Source: Actinobacillus lignieresii (GTDB lineage Bacteria > Pseudomonadota > Gammaproteobacteria > Enterobacterales > Pasteurellaceae). Taken from it: 64,000 nt of DNA. The stretch is from NCBI RefSeq assembly GCF_900444945.1, contig NZ_UFRM01000001.1, positions 444,501-508,500 on the forward strand. The letters run 5' to 3'. Made by a program: the position numbers and the translations under genes. Below the pieces are notes generated by a model. The model saw only the letters and a list, made by a program, of their open reading frames with translations. It was not told the origin of the DNA and did not search any database. Positions 1-6,581 of this stretch are shown here, one piece after another; the stretch's first letter is position 1; every line of letters starts with the position of its first letter.

Positions 1-516
1 TCTGCGTAAAGCGCTAAATGCACGTTTTACTTGTTCTTCATCGAGTTGTGATTCTTGCTCTTGCACCGTGAATTTAAATTCCTCTGGCGCACCGAACTGT
101 GTGCCGTCTGGGATATTGCGTGCGCTGAAATTTAACTGCGTTGTGCCACGGCTTGCGGGGCTGTCTGTGATTGCTAAACCGCCTAAATACGCTTTACCCG
201 TATTATTGAAATTTGGGTAAATTTCAATGCTGGTGAAGAGTTTCTGCCCTTGCTGATTGACTGATAGCAGTTGAGCATTCGGGCTGATTTTTGCGTATAA
301 CTTCGCTTGGCCGTCTTTTTCTTCTGCTTTCACTTCCAACACTTGGCCGTAATTCGACCAGCGGAAATGCTCAGCCCAAATCAGCGCCGTGTACTCTTTC
401 GGGTCGTAAGTTTCGGCCATATCGAGTACGTCTTTTGCGCTAATTTCGCGCCCATCCACTGTTGCACCGCTGGTTGCGATGCAAATCCAGTCTGTTGATA
501 GTTTGATTTTGTCCAT
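1..516 (-). CDS. Phage capsid scaffolding protein (gpO family), partial
   Basis: An open frame of 172 codons starts at an ATG at 514-516 and runs off the left edge, so the C-terminus is missing. The protein begins [17 protein letters not shown] and continues with the pattern of P2 gpO scaffold/protease proteins: DGREI near residue 22, an AEHFRW motif near residue 50, then an [17 protein letters not shown] stretch near residue 108. In P2 relatives gpO is an internal scaffold and serine protease that shapes and matures the procapsid. It is divergent from the terminase gene, as in P2, and should head the O-N-M-L capsid operon lying outside the window. Family assignment is by recognition of these motifs. 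Confidence 0.85.
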   Translation of the reverse strand, partial: MDKIKLSTDWICIATSGATVDGREISAKDVLDMAETYDPKEYTALIWAEHFRWSNYGQVLEVKAEEKDGQAKLYAKISPNAQLLSVNQQGQKLFTSIEIYPNFNNTGKAYLGGLAITDSPASRGTTQLNFSARNIPDGTQFGAPEEFKFTVQEQESQLDEEQVKRAFSALRR

Positions 517-708
517 TCGTTTTTTCTCGTGCGAAAAATAAGTGTGCTGATTTTTACGGATTTTTTCGTGCGTTTCATTCTGCAAAATTCGGTTATTCGT
601 GGATATCGGCGCAAAACAGATCCTTATCCGAACATATCCGAAAACTGATACAAGTTTTAAGGCTTTTTCTCCCGCAAAATAGCGCCAATTACGGAGCTAA
701 AGCGAGGA
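517..708. promoter_or_regulatory. Divergent late-promoter region between scaffold and terminase genes
   Basis: This 192-bp gap separates two divergent late operons. It holds two direct copies of TTTTTTC(TC)GTGCG (about 521-533 and 563-574) and a tandem ATCCGAAC/ATCCGAAA pair near 626-643. In P2-like phages such promoters are switched on by Ogr-type activators, and an ogr-like gene lies at 3642. I could not find a clean TGT-N12-ACA Ogr box, so only the general role is inferred. Confidence 0.35.
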
Positions 709-2511
709 ATGAAAACAACTGAGAAATTAAAAAAGCGTAAATCACGCTATTCGGAAGAAACGATCTTTGAAGCTCGTTTTTTGTACTTAAAGAAATATAC
801 CCCGCAAGAAATTGCGAAAGAACTGGGCTTGAATTCGCCACGCCCGATTTACTACTGGGCAGAAAAATACAACTGGCGAAATATGCTAGGGGAACGAGGG
901 GTAGAAGAACTTATTGCTTTACGTATCGTGACGCTAATCGAACGTGAGAGCAAAACAAAAGAAGAAATTGAAGAGCTGAATGCGCTGATTGATAGAGATA
1001 TTCAGTATAAAGCGCAGCGAGCAAAGGCACACAAAAAAGCGCAAGCGGTCGGAAATTCTCAAGAATTTGCAAATAGTGATCGTGATGACGATGCGCCCAA
1101 AAAAGAGCGCAAAAAAGCGGTTAAGAATGACATTTCGCACATTACGGATGAAATGTTTGCACCGTTTTTGGAATCGCTCTTTAAGTATCAGCTACATATG
1201 CGTGAGCATCTTGATCGTGCGGTGCGTATTCTCTTAAAGAGCCGTCAAATTGGCGCAACTTATTACTTTGCGTTTGAAGCATTAGAACAGGCTATTAAGA
1301 CGGGCGATAATCAGATCTTTCTTTCTGCTTCTAAGCGCCAGTCTGAGATTTTTAAAACCTACATTGTAAAAATGGCACGTCAGTATTTTAATGTAGAACT
1401 AAAAGGCAATCCGATTATTTTAAGTAATGGCGCTGAGCTGCACTTCTTATCAACCAATAAAAGTACGGCGCAAGGCTATCACGGCCACGTGTACGGCGAT
1501 GAATTTGCGTGGTTGCGTAACTTTGAAGAGTTCTACACTGTGTCGTCAGCAATGGCAACGCATAAAAAATGGCGTGAGACGTATTTCTCGACCCCCTCAA
1601 GCCGATTGCACGAATCTTATGCTTTCTGGTCGGGAGAGATGTGGAAAGGGGAAGACCGCTCACGCAAGGACGTTATTTTCCCAACTGTAAGCGATTATCG
1701 TGACGGTGGGCGTGATTGCCCAGATGGCGCTTGGCGCTATGTGGTTACGATCGAAGATGCGCTGAAAGGTGGAGCAGGTTCATTATTTGATATTGATGCG
1801 CTTAAGCAAAAATATAGCACACACGCATTCAATCAGCTCTTTATGTGCCATTGGGTAGATGATGCGGATTCCATTTTTACGATTTTGCACTTGCTGAAAT
1901 GTTCGGTCGATATCGGTAAATGGTCTGATTTTGACCCCGAAAGCGATCGCCCGTTTGGTAATCGTGAGGTATGGGGCGGGTACGACCCCGCAGAGAGTTT
2001 TGACGGCGCAAGCTTTGTGATTGTTGCGCCCCCAATGGTGCACGGTGAGAAATATCGGGTACTGGCTCGTTACCAGTGGTTCGGGTTGTCTTATTTATGG
2101 CAAGAAGGGCAAATTAAAGACTTAATGAAGCGGTATAACTTCTCATATATCGGTATTGATGCAAACGGAGTTGGCTACGGTGTTTACAACAATCTGAAAA
2201 ACGCCGCACGCCGAATCGTTGAACCCGTGCCGTACACGCCAGATGCAAAAACAGAAATGGTACTGAAAGTACATAACTTGGTCGAAAATTCAATGATTGA
2301 ATGGAATGAGCAAGAAAGCGATATTCCAGCAGCGTTCCTAATGGTGAAACAGACCGCTACCCGCAATTCGGGAAAAATTACGTATGTTGCGGAACGCAAC
2401 ATGAAATCACAACACGCTGACGTGTTTTGGGCGATTGCGAATGCAATCAATCGTAAACAGTTAGATGATAGTAAACCAAAACGCCGATCACGCGTGGTTA
2501 TCGGCGGATAA
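709..2511 (+). CDS. Phage terminase large (ATPase/nuclease) subunit, gpP family
   Basis: 600 aa, the usual size for P2 gpP. An N-terminal helix-turn-helix (about residues 20-60, with TPQEIAKELGL and YYWAEKYNW) probably binds phage DNA. The ATPase domain shows a Walker A-like segment RILLKSRQIGATYYFAFEA near residue 175 and a Walker B-like VYGDEFAW near 262. The C-terminal RNase H-like nuclease begins at GGYDPAESFDGASFV near 423, with a further acidic residue in IGIDANGVGYGVY. It cuts and pumps DNA into the procapsid through the portal encoded 9 bp downstream. The ATG follows a GCGAGG ribosome site. Confidence 0.93.
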   Translation: MKTTEKLKKRKSRYSEETIFEARFLYLKKYTPQEIAKELGLNSPRPIYYWAEKYNWRNMLGERGVEELIALRIVTLIERESKTKEEIEELNALIDRDIQYKAQRAKAHKKAQAVGNSQEFANSDRDDDAPKKERKKAVKNDISHITDEMFAPFLESLFKYQLHMREHLDRAVRILLKSRQIGATYYFAFEALEQAIKTGDNQIFLSASKRQSEIFKTYIVKMARQYFNVELKGNPIILSNGAELHFLSTNKSTAQGYHGHVYGDEFAWLRNFEEFYTVSSAMATHKKWRETYFSTPSSRLHESYAFWSGEMWKGEDRSRKDVIFPTVSDYRDGGRDCPDGAWRYVVTIEDALKGGAGSLFDIDALKQKYSTHAFNQLFMCHWVDDADSIFTILHLLKCSVDIGKWSDFDPESDRPFGNREVWGGYDPAESFDGASFVIVAPPMVHGEKYRVLARYQWFGLSYLWQEGQIKDLMKRYNFSYIGIDANGVGYGVYNNLKNAARRIVEPVPYTPDAKTEMVLKVHNLVENSMIEWNEQESDIPAAFLMVKQTATRNSGKITYVAERNMKSQHADVFWAIANAINRKQLDDSKPKRRSRVVIGG

Positions 2512-2520
2512 GGATAAAAA

Positions 2521-3561
2521 ATGACGAAAAATCTTACACAATCTCAAAATCAAAAGCCGAAAAAGCATTATTCGGTTCTGCCGTTCCGTGACGGTGGCGA
2601 GACGGCAGCGCCCGCACTGGATTACGTTGGCTTAAGCTATAGCGATGTATTTAAGTGTTATGAAACGCCTGTGAATCGCTTTGCGTTGGCGAAATTGCCG
2701 TATCAAAACGCTCAACACTGTGGCATTTTAAATAGCCGTGCAAATATGATCGCAGCGGGCTATAAACGAGGGGCGCTTAGCTTAATGGATATGCGAGCGT
2801 TGGTGCTTAACTTGATTCAGTTCGGCGATGTGGGCTTGCTTAAATTACGCAATGCGTTTGGTAAAGTCGTTGGGTTGCACGTGCTGTCATCGCTCTATCT
2901 GCGTAAGCGTAAAGATGGAGGGTATCGCTATATTGTGCGTAATTCGATTTATGACACGTCGTTCAACGAAGAAATGGACTTTAGCGAGAAAGATGTGATT
3001 TTTATCCGCTTGTATGACCCCGCTCAGCAAGTTTACGGCTTGCCTGATTATTTGGGCGGTTTGCAGTCTGCCTTGCTGAATAGCGATGCAACTATCTTCC
3101 GCAGACGCTACTATAAGAACGGGGCGCATATGGGCTTTATTCTTTATACAACTGACCCCGACATGGATGAGGAAATTGAAGATGAACTCGCTGAAAAGAT
3201 CGCAAATTCGCGCGGCGTGGGTAACTTCCGTTCAATCTTTCTTAATATTCCAGGGGGCGACCCTGACGGCGTGAAAGTGATTCCGATCGGCGACACGGGC
3301 AAAAAAGACGAATTCGGCACAATCAAAAATATTTCGGCCCAAGACGTTCTGACTGCACACCGTTTCCCCCCTGGCTTAAGTGGTATTATTCCGACCACAG
3401 GTAGTTTTGGCGACCCCTTAAAAATTCGGGAAGCGTATCAGTCGGACGAAGTTTTCCCGATGCGAAATTTGATTGCTGATGCAGTAAATTCAGACCGTGA
3501 AATTAGTGGCGAGTTACGATTAATCTTTGAGGAAATTGCAAGTAATAACAACGAAAAATAA
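2521..3561 (+). CDS. Phage portal protein (gpQ, PBSX family)
   Basis: 346 aa, the expected length for a P2 gpQ/PBSX-type portal. Recognisable stretches include the N-terminal FRDGGETAAPALDYVGL, then ETPVNRFALAKLPYQNAQHCGIL near residue 50, and a central YGLPDYLGGLQSALLNSDATIFRRRYYKNGAHMG block typical of the family. Twelve copies would form the ring through which the terminase loads DNA. It follows the terminase gene by 9 bp with its own ribosome site (AAGGAT) and is probably cotranscribed. A hairpin after the stop probably ends this transcript. Confidence 0.93.
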   Translation: MTKNLTQSQNQKPKKHYSVLPFRDGGETAAPALDYVGLSYSDVFKCYETPVNRFALAKLPYQNAQHCGILNSRANMIAAGYKRGALSLMDMRALVLNLIQFGDVGLLKLRNAFGKVVGLHVLSSLYLRKRKDGGYRYIVRNSIYDTSFNEEMDFSEKDVIFIRLYDPAQQVYGLPDYLGGLQSALLNSDATIFRRRYYKNGAHMGFILYTTDPDMDEEIEDELAEKIANSRGVGNFRSIFLNIPGGDPDGVKVIPIGDTGKKDEFGTIKNISAQDVLTAHRFPPGLSGIIPTTGSFGDPLKIREAYQSDEVFPMRNLIADAVNSDREISGELRLIFEEIASNNNEK

Positions 3562-3585
3562 TATTATTTTTCATTTTTATTTTGT

Positions 3586-3628
3586 GGCGATATCGTAGCG
3601 AGAAATGCTACACTATCGCCGTATTTTT
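3586..3628 (+). terminator. Hairpin after portal gene
   Basis: Arms 3586-3599 (GGCGATATCGTAGC) and 3607-3620 (GCTACACTATCGCC) pair over 14 bases with two mismatches around a 7-base loop, followed by GTATTTTTAT. It could end the terminase-portal transcript. It also sits just ahead of the ogr-like gene, so it may instead act in that gene's leader. Confidence 0.6.
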
Positions 3629-3641
3629 ATAAGGGGATTTT

Positions 3642-3914
3642 ATGGCAAGAAACTGCAAAAAACATTGTTCAGTGTGCGCAAGCGTGGCACGTATTCAGAA
3701 AACGGTAAAAATCGCAGACGGATTAAGTCAGCATTATATTTACTGCACTAACCCCGATTGTGGGAGAGTATGGACGGAAAATGTAGAATTTGCGCACGAA
3801 GTGCGTAAGTCGAAGCTACAAGAAGATAATTTCGATCAGCTTATTAAAGCGTTACCGCACGAAGCGGTCAAAAAATTGAGTTTAGCTTGCAATTCGTATC
3901 TTGCTAAAGCATAG
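3642..3914 (+). CDS. Ogr/Delta-type zinc-finger late transcription activator
   Basis: 90 aa with a zinc finger of spacing C-x2-C-x22-C-x4-C (Cys9, Cys12, Cys35, Cys40), the signature of P2 Ogr and P4 Delta. These proteins bind upstream of phage late promoters and recruit RNA polymerase. The ATG follows a strong AAGGGG site. In P2 the ogr gene sits at the other end of the genome beyond the tail genes; here it follows the portal gene. The likely targets are the divergent late promoters at 517-708. Confidence 0.92.
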   Translation: MARNCKKHCSVCASVARIQKTVKIADGLSQHYIYCTNPDCGRVWTENVEFAHEVRKSKLQEDNFDQLIKALPHEAVKKLSLACNSYLAKA

Positions 3915-3915
3915 T

Positions 3916-3946
3916 AAAAAAGCCCGCAACTGCGGGCTTTTTTTTA
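3916..3946. terminator. Bidirectional intrinsic terminator between ogr and hicB
   Basis: AAAAAGCCCGCA, loop AC, TGCGGGCTTTTT: a short GC-rich stem flanked by A and T runs works on both strands. Its right edge overlaps the hicB stop codon, so it can end both the rightward ogr and the leftward hicAB transcripts. Confidence 0.93.
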
Positions 3947-4348
3947 GCTGTGAGCGAATACACGTTCGGTCGCAACTTGAGCAAGAAAACCACTGCGGGT
4001 TTTATACTCAGGATTTTGAGCTACTAATTCGTCAATTTTGCGAATTAATAATGACGGTAGGGTTACATTGATTTTTTCAGATTTACCCATTAAGTGGGTT
4101 AAATCCACTTCCACGCCTGAGAATAATAACCCTTGATATTCTGGATTATCTAAGTGCTCTTCAAGCTCGTGCGGTTGTGGAATCTCGTCTCCGTCTTCTA
4201 GCATTCCTTCAATATGGAAGGCGATTGCTTCTTTTACATTATGTAATGCTTCAGCAAAGGTATCACCTGCAGAAAAACAACCTGGAACATCTGGAACGGA
4301 TACCACATAACCATCACTGACTTTTTCTAAACAAACCACATAAAACAT
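3944..4348 (-). CDS. hicB: HicB-family antitoxin
   Basis: 134 aa. The N-terminal half (residues 1-60, MFYVVCLEKVSDGYVVSVPD then VPGCFSAGDTFAEALHNVKE) is the partial RNase H-like HicB fold. The C-terminal half (about 90-130, KINVTLPSLLIRKIDELVAQ then YKTRSGFLAQVA) is a ribbon-helix-helix DNA-binding domain. HicB normally masks the HicA RNase and represses its own operon. It lies downstream of hicA (69-bp gap), the usual toxin-first order, and shares the hicA promoter, which carries a matching palindrome. The pair is probably a prophage cargo module that stabilises the prophage or acts against other phages; that role is inferred. Confidence 0.93.
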   Translation of the reverse strand: MFYVVCLEKVSDGYVVSVPDVPGCFSAGDTFAEALHNVKEAIAFHIEGMLEDGDEIPQPHELEEHLDNPEYQGLLFSGVEVDLTHLMGKSEKINVTLPSLLIRKIDELVAQNPEYKTRSGFLAQVATERVFAHS

Positions 4349-4417
4349 TTATCTTCCCTCATTAAATTTTATATTTATCAATCTATTTTATCTAAAAACT
4401 TATACATTAAAGGGGGC

Positions 4418-4609
4418 TTACGCCAGCCCCGCTTGTTTCTTAATACTTTTTTCTAAATGCCCCAAATCTTTTCGTGGGTGTGGTATGGTGACCGTACCTT
4501 TTTTTGTGGGGTGTTTATACTGATGATGACTGCCTTTTACTCGGTCTAAATACCAGCCATCGGCTAGAATCATTTTGATTGCTGAGTGACTATCCAACGT
4601 TTCCTCCAT
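4418..4609 (-). CDS. hicA: HicA-family mRNA interferase toxin
   Basis: 63 aa, normal for HicA. The double-stranded-RNA-binding-like fold is recognisable from IKMILADGWYLDRVKGSHHQ (residues 12-31), which contains the catalytic His in the G-S-H-H motif, followed by TVTIPHPRKDL and a basic C-terminal helix. HicA cleaves mRNA and tmRNA independently of translation and arrests growth when HicB is lost. The chosen ATG at 4607-4609 lies directly downstream of a near-consensus promoter with a large inverted repeat. Confidence 0.93.
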   Translation of the reverse strand: MEETLDSHSAIKMILADGWYLDRVKGSHHQYKHPTKKGTVTIPHPRKDLGHLEKSIKKQAGLA

Positions 4610-4628
4610 ATCGGTTGCTTATGTGGTA

Positions 4629-4673
4629 ATGATAACCCCAATAACTCTCTATGTCAAGAGTTATCGGAGTTAT
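4629..4673 (-). promoter_or_regulatory. hicAB promoter with HicB operator palindrome
   Basis: On the minus strand TTGACA (4652-4657) and TATCAT (4629-4634) are separated by exactly 17 bp. Two 17-base arms, ATAACCCCAATAACTCT at 4632-4648 and AGAGTTATCGGAGTTAT at 4657-4673, form an inverted repeat with two mismatches. They cover the -35 box and flank the spacer, so a bound HicB ribbon-helix-helix dimer would block polymerase. Confidence 0.85.
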
Positions 4674-4692
4674 TTTTTTTAAATATATCAAC

Positions 4693-5238
4693 TTACTGCT
4701 TCTTAGCCTGCTGTAACTCTCCCTTTCTGCGTACATCATCAATAGAGACGTAGCGTGAGCGGACCTTTTTATCTCGGCTTTTCCACTTTCGTTCATTGAA
4801 TAGTACGAACATCTGCGGTTTATTATTGCCCTTCATCTCTTGCCTTGTGGCGTTGTGGATAAACGGCAAGCGCCCTTTTGTGATGTAAACAATATCGGAG
4901 GCGTGTTGCACGCACATATCGAACCAGCGTGTAGAGTTATCTACGTTTAATAACATCACTACGGTTTTACCTTGTTTCGATTGTGCGATCGCCTTTTCTA
5001 CGAATGGAAGCGGGTTAGAGTAGGGCGGATTCAGCCAGCAGTGCTGAGCGTTCCATTCGATTTCTAGTGCGTTTTCTTGTTCGCTGATAAATCGCTTGCA
5101 TTTCGTATTATGTTCTGATGCTGCGCAATCTAGCTCAAATTGCGGTAAATCGAACCAATGCTCAGCAAAATAAAATGCCCACCACGGCGTAGCCCATTTG
5201 TCTTTGTCTTCTGCTGCCGTGTTTGATTTAATCGTCAT
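4693..5238 (-). CDS. Phage DNA N6-adenine methyltransferase (Dam-like)
   Basis: 181 aa from the ATG at 5236-5238, which has an AGGAAA ribosome site; an earlier in-frame ATG would only extend it into the previous gene. Motifs of phage-type adenine methyltransferases are present: DKWATPWWAF near the N-terminus, FELDCAASEHNTKC, and the catalytic motif IV as CWLNPPYSN (NPPY). VVMLLNVDNSTRWF follows. It would methylate adenines in phage or host DNA, probably to evade restriction. It is the last gene of the leftward early operon and overlaps the previous gene by 11 bp. Confidence 0.85.
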   Translation of the reverse strand: MTIKSNTAAEDKDKWATPWWAFYFAEHWFDLPQFELDCAASEHNTKCKRFISEQENALEIEWNAQHCWLNPPYSNPLPFVEKAIAQSKQGKTVVMLLNVDNSTRWFDMCVQHASDIVYITKGRLPFIHNATRQEMKGNNKPQMFVLFNERKWKSRDKKVRSRYVSIDDVRRKGELQQAKKQ

Positions 5239-5569
5239 TTGAATTTTCCTTTTTGCATTGTTTAACACTTCTAGATCCTAAAAATGCTAAGGTAATAAAA
5301 AAGCCTAGTGTTGCTAAAAAATAATAACCAAAATAAGCAAATACACATGCGCCGATAAGCTCAGTATAGAAACCTTGTTTTATTCTATTTTCTGAAAAAT
5401 AGGCGCTGGGTTTACTGAAAATACTGAAAAGACAGAGAATATTCATTACCCAGAAGAACCATAAAAACGCATTAATTAATTGTGAATTTTCAAAAATATT
5501 GGCATAAATAAATACGCCTAAAATAATTGAATCAATAATTAGTTTTTTGATAGAGAAATTAATAATCAT
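5228..5569 (-). CDS. Small prophage membrane protein, function unknown
   Basis: 113 aa with about three hydrophobic segments: LIIDSIILGVFIYANIF, AFLWFFWVMNILCLFSIF and ELIGACVFAYFGYYFLATLG through FFITLAFLG. A lysine-rich tail SVKQCKKENSNDD follows. I recognise no family. It overlaps the upstream MazG-like gene by 4 bp and the downstream methyltransferase by 11 bp, so translation is probably coupled. The AT-rich composition resembles the neighbouring MazG-like gene and differs from the replication gene, suggesting later acquisition. Confidence 0.65.
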   Translation of the reverse strand: MIINFSIKKLIIDSIILGVFIYANIFENSQLINAFLWFFWVMNILCLFSIFSKPSAYFSENRIKQGFYTELIGACVFAYFGYYFLATLGFFITLAFLGSRSVKQCKKENSNDD

Positions 5570-6075
5570 AAATCCGCCTCTTTCACAAACACCCCATCAA
5601 TCATACGACCTTTTCTATCCTTTATTTCTTGCCAAGCCAAATATAAACAACTTTCTAAATTCATTTCTTTATTAAGAGCCAACTTATTTAGAAAATATAC
5701 TATTTCATAAAAATTAGAATAAACCTCGTTTATATGGTAAATACCATTTCTGAATATAATTAATTTAGATAAATTACCCAAAACACCGGCTAATCTCATA
5801 CAAATAAATTCATTATTTTCAGTTGAACAATCTGAATCAACCAAAGCCTTGTCAATAAACCATCTACTAGCTTTTATTTGGCAAGCTAATATAATAGTAA
5901 CTACAAGACAATCGCCAATACTATCTTTAATCACTTCAGGTTTATTCTTTGCCACGCCTGCACACAACTCGCCAAATTCTTCCATCAATTTTAAGAATTG
6001 TTTTTGCGGTGTTGAACCTGCAATCAAATTACGGTCTTCGGCCCATTGTTCAATATTTTTAATTAATTCTTTCAT
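5566..6075 (-). CDS. MazG-like nucleotide pyrophosphohydrolase
   Basis: 169 aa. The N-terminal part reads IEQWAEDRNLIAGSTPQKQF, LKLMEEFGELCAGVAKNKPE, VIKDSIGDCLVVTIILACQI, which is the all-alpha MazG/dUTPase-like fold with the EExxE (here MEEFGEL) and ExxD-type (KDSIGD) metal-binding motifs. Such enzymes hydrolyse nucleoside triphosphates or ppGpp-like nucleotides, and phage versions may tune the host nucleotide pool. The C-terminal 80 residues are less conserved and AT-rich. It starts 15 bp after the SSB gene in the early operon. Confidence 0.75.
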   Translation of the reverse strand: MKELIKNIEQWAEDRNLIAGSTPQKQFLKLMEEFGELCAGVAKNKPEVIKDSIGDCLVVTIILACQIKASRWFIDKALVDSDCSTENNEFICMRLAGVLGNLSKLIIFRNGIYHINEVYSNFYEIVYFLNKLALNKEMNLESCLYLAWQEIKDRKGRMIDGVFVKEADL

Positions 6076-6090
6076 TTTTCCCCCTAATTA

Positions 6091-6567
6091 TTAAAACGGA
6101 ATTTCATCATCAAAAGTCGGCTGCGGTTGTTGCGCTTGTTGAGCCTCTTTCGCTTCCTCGTCTGTCATTACGTGTGCATTTGCTACCGGTGCGGGGGCGC
6201 TTGCGGTGGATGCGCTTTGTTGGACGTCTTTCTTACCGCCTAACATTTGCAAACTGCTTGCGATGATCTCCGTCGTATAGCGTTCTATGCCTTGGTTATC
6301 GGTCCATTTGCGGGTTTGTAACTTGCCTTCTATCTACACGTTGTCGCCTTTGCGTAAGTAGTCGCTCGCTATTTTTGCTAAGCGACGCCATAGCACAACG
6401 CTGTGCCATTCTGTACGCTCGATTTTTTCGCCTGTGCGTTGGTCTTGCCAGCTTTCGCTGGTTGCAATGCTTAAGCGGGCGCATAGTTTTTCAATGTCCG
6501 CTTCATTGTTTAATTTTGGGTCTGCACCCAATCGACCAATCAAGATCACTTTATTAATACCTGCCAT
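6091..6567 (-). pseudogene. ssb: Phage single-stranded DNA-binding protein gene with in-frame amber codon
   Basis: The reading frame is open for 158 codons except for a TAG at codon 78 (6334-6336). Before it the OB fold is clear: MAGINKVILIGRLGADPKL, then ATSESWQDQRTGEKIERTEW and LRKGDNV. After it the same frame continues with [10 protein letters not shown], a Gln/Pro/Ala-rich linker and the acidic tip FDDEIPF that recruits replication partners. In bacterial SSBs the residue here is Tyr (KGxxVYIEG), so TAT or TAC has become TAG by one substitution. Unless suppressed, only a 77-residue product without most of the OB fold's end and the tail is made. It lies just downstream of the replication gene. 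Confidence 0.88.
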
Positions 6568-6581
6568 AGTTTCTCCATGTT

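Noticed and set aside
381..614. 77-codon leftward ORF in the scaffold gene region
   Set aside because: The scaffold (gpO) frame covers the same strand and shows clear family motifs; this is an alternative frame.
517..708. Classic P2 Ogr box TGT-N12-ACA
   Set aside because: No exact match was found; only a looser TGT-N10-AC arrangement, which is too weak to claim.
4590..4796. 68-codon ORF overlapping the methyltransferase and hicA promoter
   Set aside because: It overlaps the hicA promoter-operator and the start of hicA and lies within the methyltransferase in another frame; no ribosome site or protein motif.
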